Part shown: positions 18,095-26,551 of the stretch, piece after piece
How positions within the stretch are numbered: the first letter of the stretch is position 1
Layout of the letters: every line of letters starts with the position of its first letter
From: Kytococcus sedentarius DSM 20547
GTDB taxonomy: Bacteria > Actinomycetota > Actinomycetes > Actinomycetales > Dermatophilaceae
DNA length: 64,000 bases
Assembly (NCBI RefSeq): GCF_000023925.1
Contig: NC_013169.1
Coordinates: 1,178,001-1,242,000, forward strand
Direction: 5' to 3'
Position numbers and translations under genes: made by a program
The notes under the pieces: generated by a model
What the model was told of the DNA's origin: nothing
What the model saw: the letters and a program-made list of their open reading frames with translations, nothing else
The model's database searches: none

Positions 18095-18964
18095 TCACCC
18101 CAGCGGCACCTCGCCGACGGTCACGAAGTCGATGAGCTCCTCCACCCGCCCCAACAGCTCGGGCTCCAGGTCGGTGTAGTCCCGCACCGTGCCCAGGATC
18201 CGCTTCCAGCCACGCGCCACGTCGGCCTGGGTGTCGTGCGGCCACCCCAGCTCGGCCAGGATTCCGTGCTTCCACGACTGCCCGCGCGGGATCACCGGCC
18301 ACTGCTCCCAGCCCAGCCGCTGCGGACGCACGGACTGCCACACGTCCACGTAGGGGTGCCCCACGATCTTCACGTGACGGGCGTACCGGGGCGTCGCCCG
18401 AGCCTCCTCCACCACCCGCCACTCCTTGGTGCCGGGCACGAGGTGGTCCACCAGCACCCCCATCCGTCGCTCGGCAGTGGGCCGGAAGTCCTCGATGACG
18501 CCGCGCAGGTCGTCCACGCCGTCCAGCATCTCCACCACCACCCCCTCGATGCGGAGGTCGTCGCCCCAGACCTTCTCCACCAGTTCCGCGTCGTGTCGCC
18601 CCTCCACGAAGATCCGCGAGCCCACGGCCACCCGGGCCGGTGCGGCGGCCACGGCACGGCTCCCGCTGGCGGTGCGGGACGGCGTCGCAGGAGCCGACGG
18701 CGCCCGCCGCGGCGCCACCAGGTTCACCGGTTGGCCGTCCACCCAGAAGCCCGGCCCCATCGGGAAGCCCCGCGTGCGACCGCACGCGTCCTCCAGGTGC
18801 ACCACGTTCTGCCCGCCGGCCTTCTCCAGGGCCACCACCGCGCCGACCCACCCGGTGGACACCTCCTCCACCACGAGTCCGTCGGTGGCCTCCACGTCCT
18901 TGCTGCGGCCCCGCTTCGGGCGCTTCCAGTCGCCGGCGAGCACATCGCGTCCGTACCTGTCCAT
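18095..18964 (-). CDS. DUF3097 family protein
   Basis: The 289-residue protein starts MDRYGRDVLAGDWKRPKRGR. It contains a conserved block, SRIFVEGRHDAELVEKVWGD, that resembles a TOPRIM-like core, and DHLVPGTKEWRVVEE further on. The family is limited to Actinobacteria and its role is unknown; TOPRIM likeness would suggest nucleic acid work but is only an inference. It is divergent from hrcA across 135 bases. The long upstream extension of this frame runs antisense to hrcA and was discarded. TAGCCT lies 8 bases before ATG 18964. Confidence 0.88.
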   Translation of the reverse strand: MDRYGRDVLAGDWKRPKRGRSKDVEATDGLVVEEVSTGWVGAVVALEKAGGQNVVHLEDACGRTRGFPMGPGFWVDGQPVNLVAPRRAPSAPATPSRTASGSRAVAAAPARVAVGSRIFVEGRHDAELVEKVWGDDLRIEGVVVEMLDGVDDLRGVIEDFRPTAERRMGVLVDHLVPGTKEWRVVEEARATPRYARHVKIVGHPYVDVWQSVRPQRLGWEQWPVIPRGQSWKHGILAELGWPHDTQADVARGWKRILGTVRDYTDLEPELLGRVEELIDFVTVGEVPLG

Positions 18965-18993
18965 GACCGCACAGGCTACGTGCGCCGGCCGCG

Positions 18994-18999
18994 TAGACT
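18994..18999 (+). promoter_or_regulatory. -10 element of hrcA-dnaJ promoter
   Basis: TAGACT overlaps the first two bases of the CIRCE element. HrcA bound to CIRCE would therefore cover the -10 and start site. Confidence 0.55.
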
Positions 19000-19024
19000 G
19001 GCACTTGACGTCCCCGAGTGCCAG
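18998..19024 (+). promoter_or_regulatory. CIRCE operator (HrcA binding site)
   Basis: CTGGCACTT, a 9-base spacer, then GAGTGCCAG matches the CIRCE inverted repeat (consensus TTAGCACTC, 9 bases, GAGTGCTAA) with 8 of 9 arm pairs. It lies about 75 bases before hrcA. A second perfect palindrome (19021-19038) overlaps its right arm. Confidence 0.9.
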
Positions 19025-19038
19025 CGTGTGCACGCTGG
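19021..19038 (+). repeat. Palindrome overlapping CIRCE
   Basis: CCAGCGTG, TG, CACGCTGG is a perfect 8-bp inverted repeat that shares its first 4 bases with CIRCE. It could be a leader hairpin or a second operator. Confidence 0.5.
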
Positions 19039-19099
19039 TCAGGACCCGGGAGGCCCCGTTTTCGCCCCCGCCGTGATCGACCGCCCGAAGGAGGCCCTG

Positions 19100-20125
19100 A
19101 TGTCCGGTGAGCGCCGCCTGCAGGTGCTCCGCGCCATCGTGGAGGACCACGTTCGCACCTCCGAGCCCGTCGGCTCCCGCAGCGTGCTGGAGCGACACGG
19201 CATCGGCGTCTCCGCGGCCACCATCCGCAACGACATGGCGATCCTCGAGGCCGAGGGGCTCATTCAAGCCCCCCACACCTCTGCCGGCCGCGTCCCGACC
19301 GATGCGGGCTACCGCCAGTTCGTCGACAGCATCGCCCAGGTGCGCCGCCTCACCCCGGCGGAGAAGCGCGCCATCCGCGACTTCCTGGCCGACCCGATGG
19401 ACCTCGACGACGTCGTCGAGCGCACCGTGCGCCTGCTCGCGGCGCTCACACACCAGGTGGCCGTCGTGCAGTACCCCTCGCTCACCCGCTCGGCCCTGCA
19501 GCACGTCGAGCTGGTGCCGATGGGGGAGCGCGCCATGGTCGTGATCATCACCGACAGCGGCCGGGTGGAGCAGCGCCTGCTGGACCTGCCGCGGGACGTC
19601 GCCGACGACGCGCTGCACACGGTGCGCGACCGCATCAACGGCGCGGCTGCCGGGCAGACCTTCCTGTCCGCCCGGGAACGGCTGACCGAGCTGGCAGCCC
19701 ACCACCCGCACGACCCGCTGCTGGAGACCGTCTGCACCCTCGTGGCGAGCACCCTGGCCGAGGAACGTGAGGAACGCCTCGCCCTGGCCGGCACCTCGAG
19801 CCTCGTGCGGCACACTACCGACTTCGGCGGCTCCCTCGAGACCGTGATCTCGGCCCTGGAGGAACATGTGGTGCTCCTGCGGTTGTTGCAGGCCTCCGAA
19901 CGCGCCGACGGCGCGACCGCGGCCGAACCGGGCATCGCGGTCTCCATCGGCACCGAGAACGACCACCGCGGCCTGCAGACGGCCTCGGTGGTGAGCACCA
20001 CCTACGGACAGGACGGCATCGGCTCGCTGGGCGTGCTGGGCCCCACCCGCATGGACTACTCCGGGACGATGGGGGCCGTGCGGGCCGTGGCCGCCTACCT
20101 GTCCGAGGTGCTCGAGCACCGCTGA
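19100..20125 (+). CDS. hrcA: Heat-inducible transcription repressor HrcA
   Basis: HrcA represses chaperone genes by binding CIRCE and is kept active by GroEL. The 341-residue protein starts MSGERRLQVLRAIVEDHV, has a winged helix (EPVGSRSVL and SAATIRNDMAILE), then GRVPTDAGYRQFVD and the C-terminal GAF-like part with NDHRGLQTASVVSTTYG. The open frame reaches far upstream, but ATG 19100 with GAAGGAGG before it gives the family start. CIRCE upstream indicates autoregulation. dnaJ follows after 89 bases. Confidence 0.97.
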   Translation: MSGERRLQVLRAIVEDHVRTSEPVGSRSVLERHGIGVSAATIRNDMAILEAEGLIQAPHTSAGRVPTDAGYRQFVDSIAQVRRLTPAEKRAIRDFLADPMDLDDVVERTVRLLAALTHQVAVVQYPSLTRSALQHVELVPMGERAMVVIITDSGRVEQRLLDLPRDVADDALHTVRDRINGAAAGQTFLSARERLTELAAHHPHDPLLETVCTLVASTLAEEREERLALAGTSSLVRHTTDFGGSLETVISALEEHVVLLRLLQASERADGATAAEPGIAVSIGTENDHRGLQTASVVSTTYGQDGIGSLGVLGPTRMDYSGTMGAVRAVAAYLSEVLEHR

Positions 20126-20214
20126 GAGACCTGCGCCGGGGCCACCCCGGGCACCCCTGAGAAGACCACCCACCCCCGAACCGCAGCCGCCGGCCGAGCC
20201 GGCGCGGAGAGCGC

Positions 20215-21345
20215 ATGAACGACTACTACGAGATCCTCGGAGTCTCCCGCGACGCCACCGCGGAGGACATCAAGCGTGCCTACCGCAAGAAGGCCCGCCA
20301 CCTGCACCCGGACGTCGCGCCGGGCAAGGAGGACGAGTTCAAGCTCGTCGGGCAGGCCTACGACGTGCTGGGCGATGCGGACAAGCGCATGGCCTACGAC
20401 CGCGGGGCCGACCCGTACGGGGACCCGACCGCGGGCTTCGGCGGCGCTGCCGGTGGGGCGTTCACCTTCAGCGACATCATGGACGCCTTCTTCGGCGGGC
20501 AGGGCGCCACCGCGGGGCCGCGTTCCCGGCAGCAGCCCGGTCAGGACGCCCTGGTGCGCCTGGACGTCCCGCTGCGCACGGCCGTGTTCGGCAACACCGA
20601 GGAGCTCACCGTGGAGACCGCGGTGCTGTGCTCCACCTGCGACGGCGCCGGCGCCTCGCCGGGCACCGGTACGCGCACCTGCGACGTCTGCCGCGGCCAG
20701 GGCCACGTCCAGCAGGTGCAGCGCTCCTTCCTGGGCCAGGTCATGACCACGCGCCCCTGCGGCGCCTGCCAGGCCACCGGCGAGATCATCGAGAACCCCT
20801 GCACCGACTGCCGGGGCGACGGCCGGGTGCGGGAGCGCCGCACGCTCAAGGTCAAGGTGCCCGCCGGCGTCGACACCGGCACCCGCATCCAGCTGGCGGG
20901 CCAGGGCGAGGTCGGCCCCGGCGGCGGCCCGGCCGGCAGCCTCTACGTCGAGGTCAACGTGCTGGCGGACGACACGTGGACCCGTGAGGGCGACGACCTG
21001 CACTGTTCCGTGGAGCTGCCGATGACGGCCGCTGCCCTGGGTACCGAGGCCCAGGTGGAGACCTTCGACGGCACCGAGAAGGTGGACATCCCGGCCGGCA
21101 CCCAGCACGGCGCCGTGTTCACCCTCCGGGGTCTGGGCGTGGGGCACCTGCGCCGGGACGGCCGCGGCGACCTGCACGTGCATGCCAACGTGGTCACGCC
21201 GACCCGCCTGGACGGCCGCCAGAAGGACCTGCTGCGCGAGCTCGCGTCGCTGCGCGGTGAGGAGCAGGCCACCGGCACCGTCACCTCCATGGACCAGCAC
21301 GGGGGCTTCTTCGGACGCCTGCGGGACGCCTTCTCGGGCCGCTGA
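20215..21345 (+). CDS. dnaJ: Chaperone DnaJ
   Basis: DnaJ delivers substrates to DnaK and stimulates its ATPase. The 376-residue protein has an N-terminal J domain with the HPD motif (HLHPDVAPG), a Gly/Phe-rich linker, and four CxxCxGxG-type zinc motifs (CSTCDGAG, CDVCRGQG, CGACQATG, CTDCRGDG), then the substrate-binding C-terminal domains. The third repeat has Ala-Thr before the final Gly. Linkage to hrcA makes this the DnaJ2-type copy of Actinobacteria. The stop overlaps the rsmE ATG (TGATG). Confidence 0.97.
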   Translation: MNDYYEILGVSRDATAEDIKRAYRKKARHLHPDVAPGKEDEFKLVGQAYDVLGDADKRMAYDRGADPYGDPTAGFGGAAGGAFTFSDIMDAFFGGQGATAGPRSRQQPGQDALVRLDVPLRTAVFGNTEELTVETAVLCSTCDGAGASPGTGTRTCDVCRGQGHVQQVQRSFLGQVMTTRPCGACQATGEIIENPCTDCRGDGRVRERRTLKVKVPAGVDTGTRIQLAGQGEVGPGGGPAGSLYVEVNVLADDTWTREGDDLHCSVELPMTAAALGTEAQVETFDGTEKVDIPAGTQHGAVFTLRGLGVGHLRRDGRGDLHVHANVVTPTRLDGRQKDLLRELASLRGEEQATGTVTSMDQHGGFFGRLRDAFSGR

Positions 21346-22106
21346 TGACGCTTCCCCTCTTCGTGGCCGATGGGCCCCTGGCGCCGGTGGGCGGGTCGCT
21401 GGTGCTCACCGGTGAAGAGGGACGGCACGCCGCCACCGTCCAACGCATCGCGGTGGGCGAGCAGGTGCTGGTCACCGACGGTGCGGGGGCCGGTGTGCGG
21501 GGCGAGGTCCTCGCCACCGCGAAGGACCGGCTCGAGCTGCGCGTCCTGGAGGAGCTCGCCGAGCCGGAGCCCCGCCCGCGGCTGGAGCTCGTGCAGGCCC
21601 TGGCCAAGAGCGGCCGCGCTGAGCAGTCGATCGAGACCAGCGTCGAGATCGGGGTCGACCACGTCCTGCCCTGGGAGGCCGAGCGCAGCATCAGCCGGTG
21701 GTCCGGCCCCAAGGCCGCCAAGGGGCGGGCGAAGTGGGCCGGCGTGGTCCGCGCAGCCACCAAGCAGTCGCGACGCCTCCGCGAGGCCGAGGTGGCCGAG
21801 CTGGTCTCCAGCGCGGGCCTGGCCCGCCGCATCGAGGAGGGCGCGCGGGAGGGCGAGCTGACGCTCGTGCTCCACGAGGTGGCCACCGACCGCCTGCTCC
21901 CGGTGCTCACGGGCCTGGTGGGTGACGGCCCCGTGCCGCCGGTGGTGCGGGTCGTGATCGGCCCCGAGGGCGGCATCAGCCCCCGGGAGCTCGAGCTGTT
22001 CACCGAGGCCGGTGGTCACCCGGTGCTGCTGGGGCCGCACGTCCTGCGGACCTCGTCAGCCGGCCCGGTGGCCCTGTCGCTCGTCGCCGGCGCGCTGCGT
22101 TGGTGA
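21345..22106 (+). CDS. rsmE: 16S rRNA (uracil1498-N3)-methyltransferase RsmE
   Basis: RsmE methylates U1498 of 16S rRNA near the decoding centre. The 253-residue SPOUT-family protein has an N-terminal PUA-like domain and the knot motifs VVIGPEGGISPRELELF and LGPHVLRTSSAGPVAL at the C terminus. ATG 21345 shares a base with the dnaJ stop, so it is translationally coupled. hrcA-dnaJ-rsmE is the usual actinobacterial order. Confidence 0.96.
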   Translation: MTLPLFVADGPLAPVGGSLVLTGEEGRHAATVQRIAVGEQVLVTDGAGAGVRGEVLATAKDRLELRVLEELAEPEPRPRLELVQALAKSGRAEQSIETSVEIGVDHVLPWEAERSISRWSGPKAAKGRAKWAGVVRAATKQSRRLREAEVAELVSSAGLARRIEEGAREGELTLVLHEVATDRLLPVLTGLVGDGPVPPVVRVVIGPEGGISPRELELFTEAGGHPVLLGPHVLRTSSAGPVALSLVAGALRW

Positions 22107-22141
22107 CCCGGGCCAGCGCCGCGTCCGGGGCCGGCTCGCAC

Positions 22142-22147
22142 TAGGCT
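22142..22147 (+). promoter_or_regulatory. -10 element for leaderless HIT gene
   Basis: TAGGCT ends 6 bases before ATG 22154. No Shine-Dalgarno sequence is present. Confidence 0.5.
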
Positions 22148-22153
22148 CGGCCC

Positions 22154-22501
22154 ATGACTGACGCCGACTGCCTCTTCTGCAAGATCGTGGCCGGGGAGAT
22201 CCCCAACGACACCGTCACCGAGACCGAGGACGTGCTGGCCTTCCGGGACATCTCGCCCAAGGCACCGGTCCACGTGCTGGTGGTGCCCAAGCAGCACAGC
22301 ACCCACGCCGGTGAGATGGCCGGGTCCGAGCCGGAGCTGCTCGCGGAGGTGATGCGGGTGGGCGCCGACGTCGCCCGCTCCGAGGGCGTCGCGGAGTCCG
22401 GCTACCGCTTCGTGTTCAACTGCGGTGGCGACTCCGGCCAGGAGGTCTTCCACACCCACCTGCACGTACTGGGTGGACGCCCGCTCAGCATGGCGGTGTG
22501 A
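22154..22501 (+). CDS. HIT family nucleotide hydrolase/transferase
   Basis: This 115-residue HIT protein starts DCLFCKIVAGEIP with a zinc-type CxxC, contains VLVVPKQH, and ends with the histidine triad FHTHLHVLGGR. Related HinT proteins hydrolyse purine nucleoside phosphoramidates. In Actinobacteria a HIT gene commonly sits between rsmE and phoH. It is preceded by a leaderless-type promoter, so it can be expressed apart from the rsmE transcript. Confidence 0.93.
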   Translation: MTDADCLFCKIVAGEIPNDTVTETEDVLAFRDISPKAPVHVLVVPKQHSTHAGEMAGSEPELLAEVMRVGADVARSEGVAESGYRFVFNCGGDSGQEVFHTHLHVLGGRPLSMAV

Positions 22502-22526
22502 CCCGGGTCCTGTCGGTGGCGGGCCG

Positions 22527-22532
22527 TAGACT
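22527..22532 (+). promoter_or_regulatory. -10 element for phoH operon
   Basis: TAGACT ends 9 bases before ATG 22542, giving a leaderless or almost leaderless transcript. Confidence 0.45.
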
Positions 22533-22541
22533 GGCCCCACG

Positions 22542-23582
22542 ATGAGCAACGACCCCCAGCAGACCCACGCCCCGGCACGAGCCGCCTCGGGTGAGCCCAC
22601 CACGAGTTCCACCATCACCCTTCCCGAGGGCATCTCGATCGTGACCCTGTGGGGTCCGCAGGACGAGTTGCTCCGCACCATCGAACGCGCCTTCCCCCAC
22701 GTCGAGCTGCTGGCCCGCGGTGATGAGCTGCACCTGTCCGGCCCCGTGGCCGAGGTCTCGCTGGTGGAGCGGGTGGTGGAGGAGATGCTCGTGATGGTGC
22801 GTGCAGGCCACCCCCTCACCGCCGATGCGGTGGAGCGCTCGATCGGCATGCTGCGGGCGCGAACGGCGGAGCGCCCCGCGGACGTCCTCACGCAGAACAT
22901 CATCAGCAGCCGCGGCCGGACCATCCGCCCCAAGACGCTCGGGCAGAAGCAGTACGTGGACGCGATCGACGGGCACACCATCGTGTTCGGCCTCGGCCCG
23001 GCGGGCACGGGCAAGACCTACCTGGCCATGGCCAAGGCCGTGGCGGCCCTGCAGGCCAAGGAGGTCAGCCGCATCATCCTGACCCGTCCGGCGGTCGAGG
23101 CCGGCGAGCGACTGGGCTTCCTGCCCGGCTCCCTGAACGAGAAGATCGACCCCTACCTCCGCCCCCTGTACGACGCCCTGCACGACATGGTGGACCCGGA
23201 CTCGATCCCGCGGCTGATGGCCTCGGGCACCATCGAGGTCGCCCCCCTGGCCTACATGCGCGGTCGCACGCTCAACGACGCGTTCATCATCCTCGACGAG
23301 GCCCAGAACACCTCGCCGGAGCAGATGAAGATGTTCCTCACCCGGTTGGGCTTCGGCTCCACGATGGTCGTCACCGGCGATACCACCCAGGTGGACCTGC
23401 CCGGCGGCACCCGCTCGGGGCTGGCCATCGTGCAGGAGATCCTCGCCGGGGTCGAGGACGTGCACTTCTCCCGCCTCACCAGCGTCGACGTCGTGCGCCA
23501 CCGCCTGGTCTCCCGCATCGTGGAGGCCTACGGCGAGTGGGACGCCAGCCAGCAGGGCTCCCGGGGCACGGGGCGCGCATGA
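22542..23582 (+). CDS. phoH: PhoH-like ATPase (YbeZ)
   Basis: This P-loop ATPase of the PhoH family acts with YbeY in rRNA processing and ribosome quality control. The 346-residue protein has an N-terminal KH-like part, Walker A GPAGTGKT (about residue 154) and Walker B FIILDEAQNTSPEQMK, then TRLGFGSTMVVTGD. Its stop overlaps the ybeY start by 4 bases (ATGA). The phoH-ybeY-CBS-era order is standard in Actinobacteria. Confidence 0.95.
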   Translation: MSNDPQQTHAPARAASGEPTTSSTITLPEGISIVTLWGPQDELLRTIERAFPHVELLARGDELHLSGPVAEVSLVERVVEEMLVMVRAGHPLTADAVERSIGMLRARTAERPADVLTQNIISSRGRTIRPKTLGQKQYVDAIDGHTIVFGLGPAGTGKTYLAMAKAVAALQAKEVSRIILTRPAVEAGERLGFLPGSLNEKIDPYLRPLYDALHDMVDPDSIPRLMASGTIEVAPLAYMRGRTLNDAFIILDEAQNTSPEQMKMFLTRLGFGSTMVVTGDTTQVDLPGGTRSGLAIVQEILAGVEDVHFSRLTSVDVVRHRLVSRIVEAYGEWDASQQGSRGTGRA

Positions 23583-24079
23583 CGATCGAGGTCCTCGTCG
23601 AGGACGACCCCCTGACGGACCCGGACGACGTCGTGGCCGCGGCGCAGTTCGCCATGGACACCCTCCACGTGAACCCGGCGGCGGAGCTGTGCATCCGCTT
23701 CGTCGACGCCGCCGCCATCGAGGTGCTCCACGAGCAGTGGATGGACCTGGCGGGCCCCACCGACGTCATGAGCTTCCCGATGGACGAGCTCCGCCCCGGC
23801 ACGCCGGAACGGCCCTCCGAGCCCGGCGTCCTGGGCGACATCGTGCTGTGCCCCACGGTGGCAGCCGAGCAGGCCTCCCGCCTGGGCCACCCGGTGGGGG
23901 AGGAGCTGCTCATGCTGACCGTGCACGGTGTGCTGCACCTGTTGGGCTACGACCACGCGGACCCGGACGACGAACGAGAGATGTTCACGCTGCAGGCCGA
24001 GCTGTTGACCGCGTACCTCGCCGGTTCCGGCCGGACGACGACGGCCGCGCCCCGACCGGGTGCAGGAGGAGAGCGCTGA
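23579..24079 (+). CDS. ybeY: Endoribonuclease YbeY
   Basis: YbeY is a zinc-dependent endoribonuclease needed for 16S rRNA 3' maturation and 70S quality control. The 166-residue protein has the metal motif HGVLHLLGYDH (about residues 116-126) and the substrate region TDVMSFPMDE. The start ATG 23579 overlaps the phoH stop, and an upstream extension was discarded. Its stop overlaps the next ATG (TGATG). Confidence 0.96.
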   Translation: MTIEVLVEDDPLTDPDDVVAAAQFAMDTLHVNPAAELCIRFVDAAAIEVLHEQWMDLAGPTDVMSFPMDELRPGTPERPSEPGVLGDIVLCPTVAAEQASRLGHPVGEELLMLTVHGVLHLLGYDHADPDDEREMFTLQAELLTAYLAGSGRTTTAAPRPGAGGER

Positions 24080-25566
24080 TGCTGGGTTGGATCCTGGGGG
24101 CGGCGCTGGTCTTGGTCGCGTTGACCCACCTGATGACGATGGCCGAGGCGGCGCTGCAGCGCATCAGCAAGCGCCACGCCGAGTCGCTGGCCCAGGAGGG
24201 CCGGCCCGGCGGCGATGCCCTGGCCCGCATCCTCGAAGACACCGCCACCCACATGTCGGTGGTGACCTTCCTGCGCGTGCTGGGCGAGTGCAGCGTGGCC
24301 GTGCTGCTGACGATCGCCGTCGACCGCTGGCTGGACCAGTGGTGGCTGGCCCTGCTGGTGGCGGTCCTGCTGGTGACGGTCGTGTCCTACGTCGTGCTGG
24401 GCGTCTCCCCGCGCACGCTGGGGCGGCAGAACGCCGAGGCCATCGCCCTGCGCGCCGCCCCGGTGGTGGCCCGCGCCCGCACCGTCCTCGGCCCGCTGTC
24501 CAAGGCCCTCATCGTGGTCGGCAACGCCGTGACGCCGGGCAAGGGCTTCGCCGAGGGGCCGTTCGAGAACGAGGCCGAGTTCCGCGACATGGTGGACCTC
24601 GCCGGCGAGAGCTCGGTGATCGAGGCCGAGGAGCGGGAGATGATCCACTCCATCTTCGAGCTCGGTGACACCACGGCCCGACGGGTGATGGTGCCGCGCA
24701 CCGACATGGTGGTCATCGAGGGCCACAAGCAGCTGCGCAAGGTGATGAGCCTCGCCCTGCGCTCGGGCTTCTCCCGCATCCTCGTGGTCGGGGAGGGCGG
24801 CACCGACGACATCCTGGGCGTCGTGCACTTCAAGGACGTGGTGCGTCGCGTGAACGCCGACCCCGCGGCGCGCGAGTCCCTCACCGCGGCCGAGGTCATG
24901 CGCGAGGCCACCTTCGTGCCCGAGAGCAAGAACGTCGACCAGCTCCTGCGGGAGATGCAGGTGAGCCAGACCCACCTGGTGGTCGTCATCGACGAGTACG
25001 GCGGGACGGCCGGACTGCTCACCATCGAGGACATCCTGGAGGAGATCGTCGGCGAGATCACCGACGAGCACGACCGCGAGACCGCCGAGTCGACGCAGCT
25101 CGAGGACGGCGCGTGGCGGGTGGCTGCCTCCATGGACGTGGACCACCTCGCCGACCTGTTCGAGGTGTCCTTCAGCGAGGAGGTCACCGAGGACGTGGAG
25201 ACGGTTGGGGGACTGCTGGCGAAGCTGGTGGACCGCGTGCCGATCGTCGGGAGCACCGGCGACGTGGCCGGCATCCGCCTCACGGCCGAGCGTCTCTCGG
25301 GGCGTCGCCACCGCGTGGCCACGGTCATCGCCGAGTGGATCGGCCACGGCGGGCAGGTCGCGGAGCACGAGGCCGCCGCCGAGTCCGCGGCACCGGCGGA
25401 GGACGAGCAGCCCGAGGGCTCCGGGGCCCACGCCGCAGGACCCGTCCTGGACGAGGCCACCGCACCGGACATGCTGGACCAGCAGGACGACGACACCCCG
25501 GGCGGCCTGCTCCGGCTGGGCGCACCCGCCCGCCAGACCCGCCCCCTTGCCAAGGAGCACCCATGA
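24079..25566 (+). CDS. CNNM/CorC-type CBS-domain membrane protein
   Basis: The 495-residue protein has an N-terminal DUF21 membrane domain (about residues 1-160), then paired CBS domains (RRVMVPRTDMVVIEG and VVIDEYGGTAGLLTIEDILEEIVGEI) and a CorC_HlyC domain. An Ala/Glu-rich tail of about 60 residues follows. The family is often labelled hemolysin, but members transport or regulate Mg2+ and other divalent ions. ATG 24079 is coupled to ybeY, with AGGAGGAG upstream. The end overlaps era by 4 bases. Confidence 0.92.
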   Translation: MLGWILGAALVLVALTHLMTMAEAALQRISKRHAESLAQEGRPGGDALARILEDTATHMSVVTFLRVLGECSVAVLLTIAVDRWLDQWWLALLVAVLLVTVVSYVVLGVSPRTLGRQNAEAIALRAAPVVARARTVLGPLSKALIVVGNAVTPGKGFAEGPFENEAEFRDMVDLAGESSVIEAEEREMIHSIFELGDTTARRVMVPRTDMVVIEGHKQLRKVMSLALRSGFSRILVVGEGGTDDILGVVHFKDVVRRVNADPAARESLTAAEVMREATFVPESKNVDQLLREMQVSQTHLVVVIDEYGGTAGLLTIEDILEEIVGEITDEHDRETAESTQLEDGAWRVAASMDVDHLADLFEVSFSEEVTEDVETVGGLLAKLVDRVPIVGSTGDVAGIRLTAERLSGRRHRVATVIAEWIGHGGQVAEHEAAAESAAPAEDEQPEGSGAHAAGPVLDEATAPDMLDQQDDDTPGGLLRLGAPARQTRPLAKEHP

Positions 25567-26495
25567 CGATCCCCGCAGGATTCCCCGACGACTTCCGGGC
25601 AGGCTTCGTCTGCTTCGTCGGCCGCCCCAACGCGGGCAAGTCCACGCTCACCAATGCGCTGGTGGGGCAGAAGATTGCCATCACCTCCAACAAGCCGCAG
25701 ACCACGCGCCACACGGTGCGCGGCATCATCGGTGACGAGGCCAGCCAGATCGTGGTGGTCGACACCCCCGGTCTGCACAAGCCCCGCACCCTGCTGGGGC
25801 AGCGCCTCAACGACGTGGTGCGCGAGACGCTCCTGGACGTGGACGTCATCGGCTTCTGCATGCCGGCCGACCAGAAGCCGGGCCCGGGTGACAAGTACAT
25901 CGCCGCCGAGCTCGAGGAGCTGCGCCGCGGGCGGCGCACGCCGATCATCGCCATCGCGACCAAGGCCGACCTCGTCTCCCGCGACCAGCTGGCTGAGCAC
26001 CTCATGGCCATCGACCAGCTGGGCGACTTCGACGAGATCGTCCCCTGCTCGGCGGTCAACGGCGAGCAGCTCGACGTGGTCCGCCGCCTGATCACCGAGA
26101 AGCTCCCGCTCTCGCCGCCCCTCTACCCCGAGGACGTGCTCACCGACGAGCCGACCGACGTGATGATCGCCGAGCTCGTGCGCGAGGCGGCCCTGGAGGG
26201 CGTGCGCGACGAGATGCCGCACAGCCTGGCGGTGGTGGTCGAGGAGATGCTCCCGCGCGAGGACCGGCCCGCGGACAAGCCGCTCATGGACGTGCGGGTC
26301 AACGTCTTCGTGGAGCGCCCCAGCCAGAAGGCCATCATCATCGGCAAGGGTGGCTCGAGGCTCCGCGAGGTGGGCACCACGTCCCGCAAGGCCATCGAGG
26401 AGCTCCTTGGACAGCGGGTGCACCTGGACCTGCACGTCAAGGTGGCCAAGGACTGGCAGCGCGACCCCAAGCAACTGCAGCGCCTGGGTTTCTGA
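25563..26495 (+). CDS. era: GTPase Era
   Basis: Era binds the 3' end of 16S rRNA and helps 30S maturation. The 310-residue protein has G1 GRPNAGKST, G2 region KPQTTRHTVRG, G3 DTPGLHKP and G4 TKAD. The C-terminal KH domain carries KAIIIGKGGSRLREVG. An open frame upstream is not coding, and ATG 25563 overlaps the stop of the CBS protein gene (ATGA). It completes the phoH-ybeY-CBS-era ribosome maturation set. Confidence 0.97.
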   Translation: MTIPAGFPDDFRAGFVCFVGRPNAGKSTLTNALVGQKIAITSNKPQTTRHTVRGIIGDEASQIVVVDTPGLHKPRTLLGQRLNDVVRETLLDVDVIGFCMPADQKPGPGDKYIAAELEELRRGRRTPIIAIATKADLVSRDQLAEHLMAIDQLGDFDEIVPCSAVNGEQLDVVRRLITEKLPLSPPLYPEDVLTDEPTDVMIAELVREAALEGVRDEMPHSLAVVVEEMLPREDRPADKPLMDVRVNVFVERPSQKAIIIGKGGSRLREVGTTSRKAIEELLGQRVHLDLHVKVAKDWQRDPKQLQRLGF

Positions 26496-26551
26496 GCACC
26501 CGGCCACCCGGTGACGGGTCGGTTCTCCAAGAGGGGCCGCGAGGGGATGCC

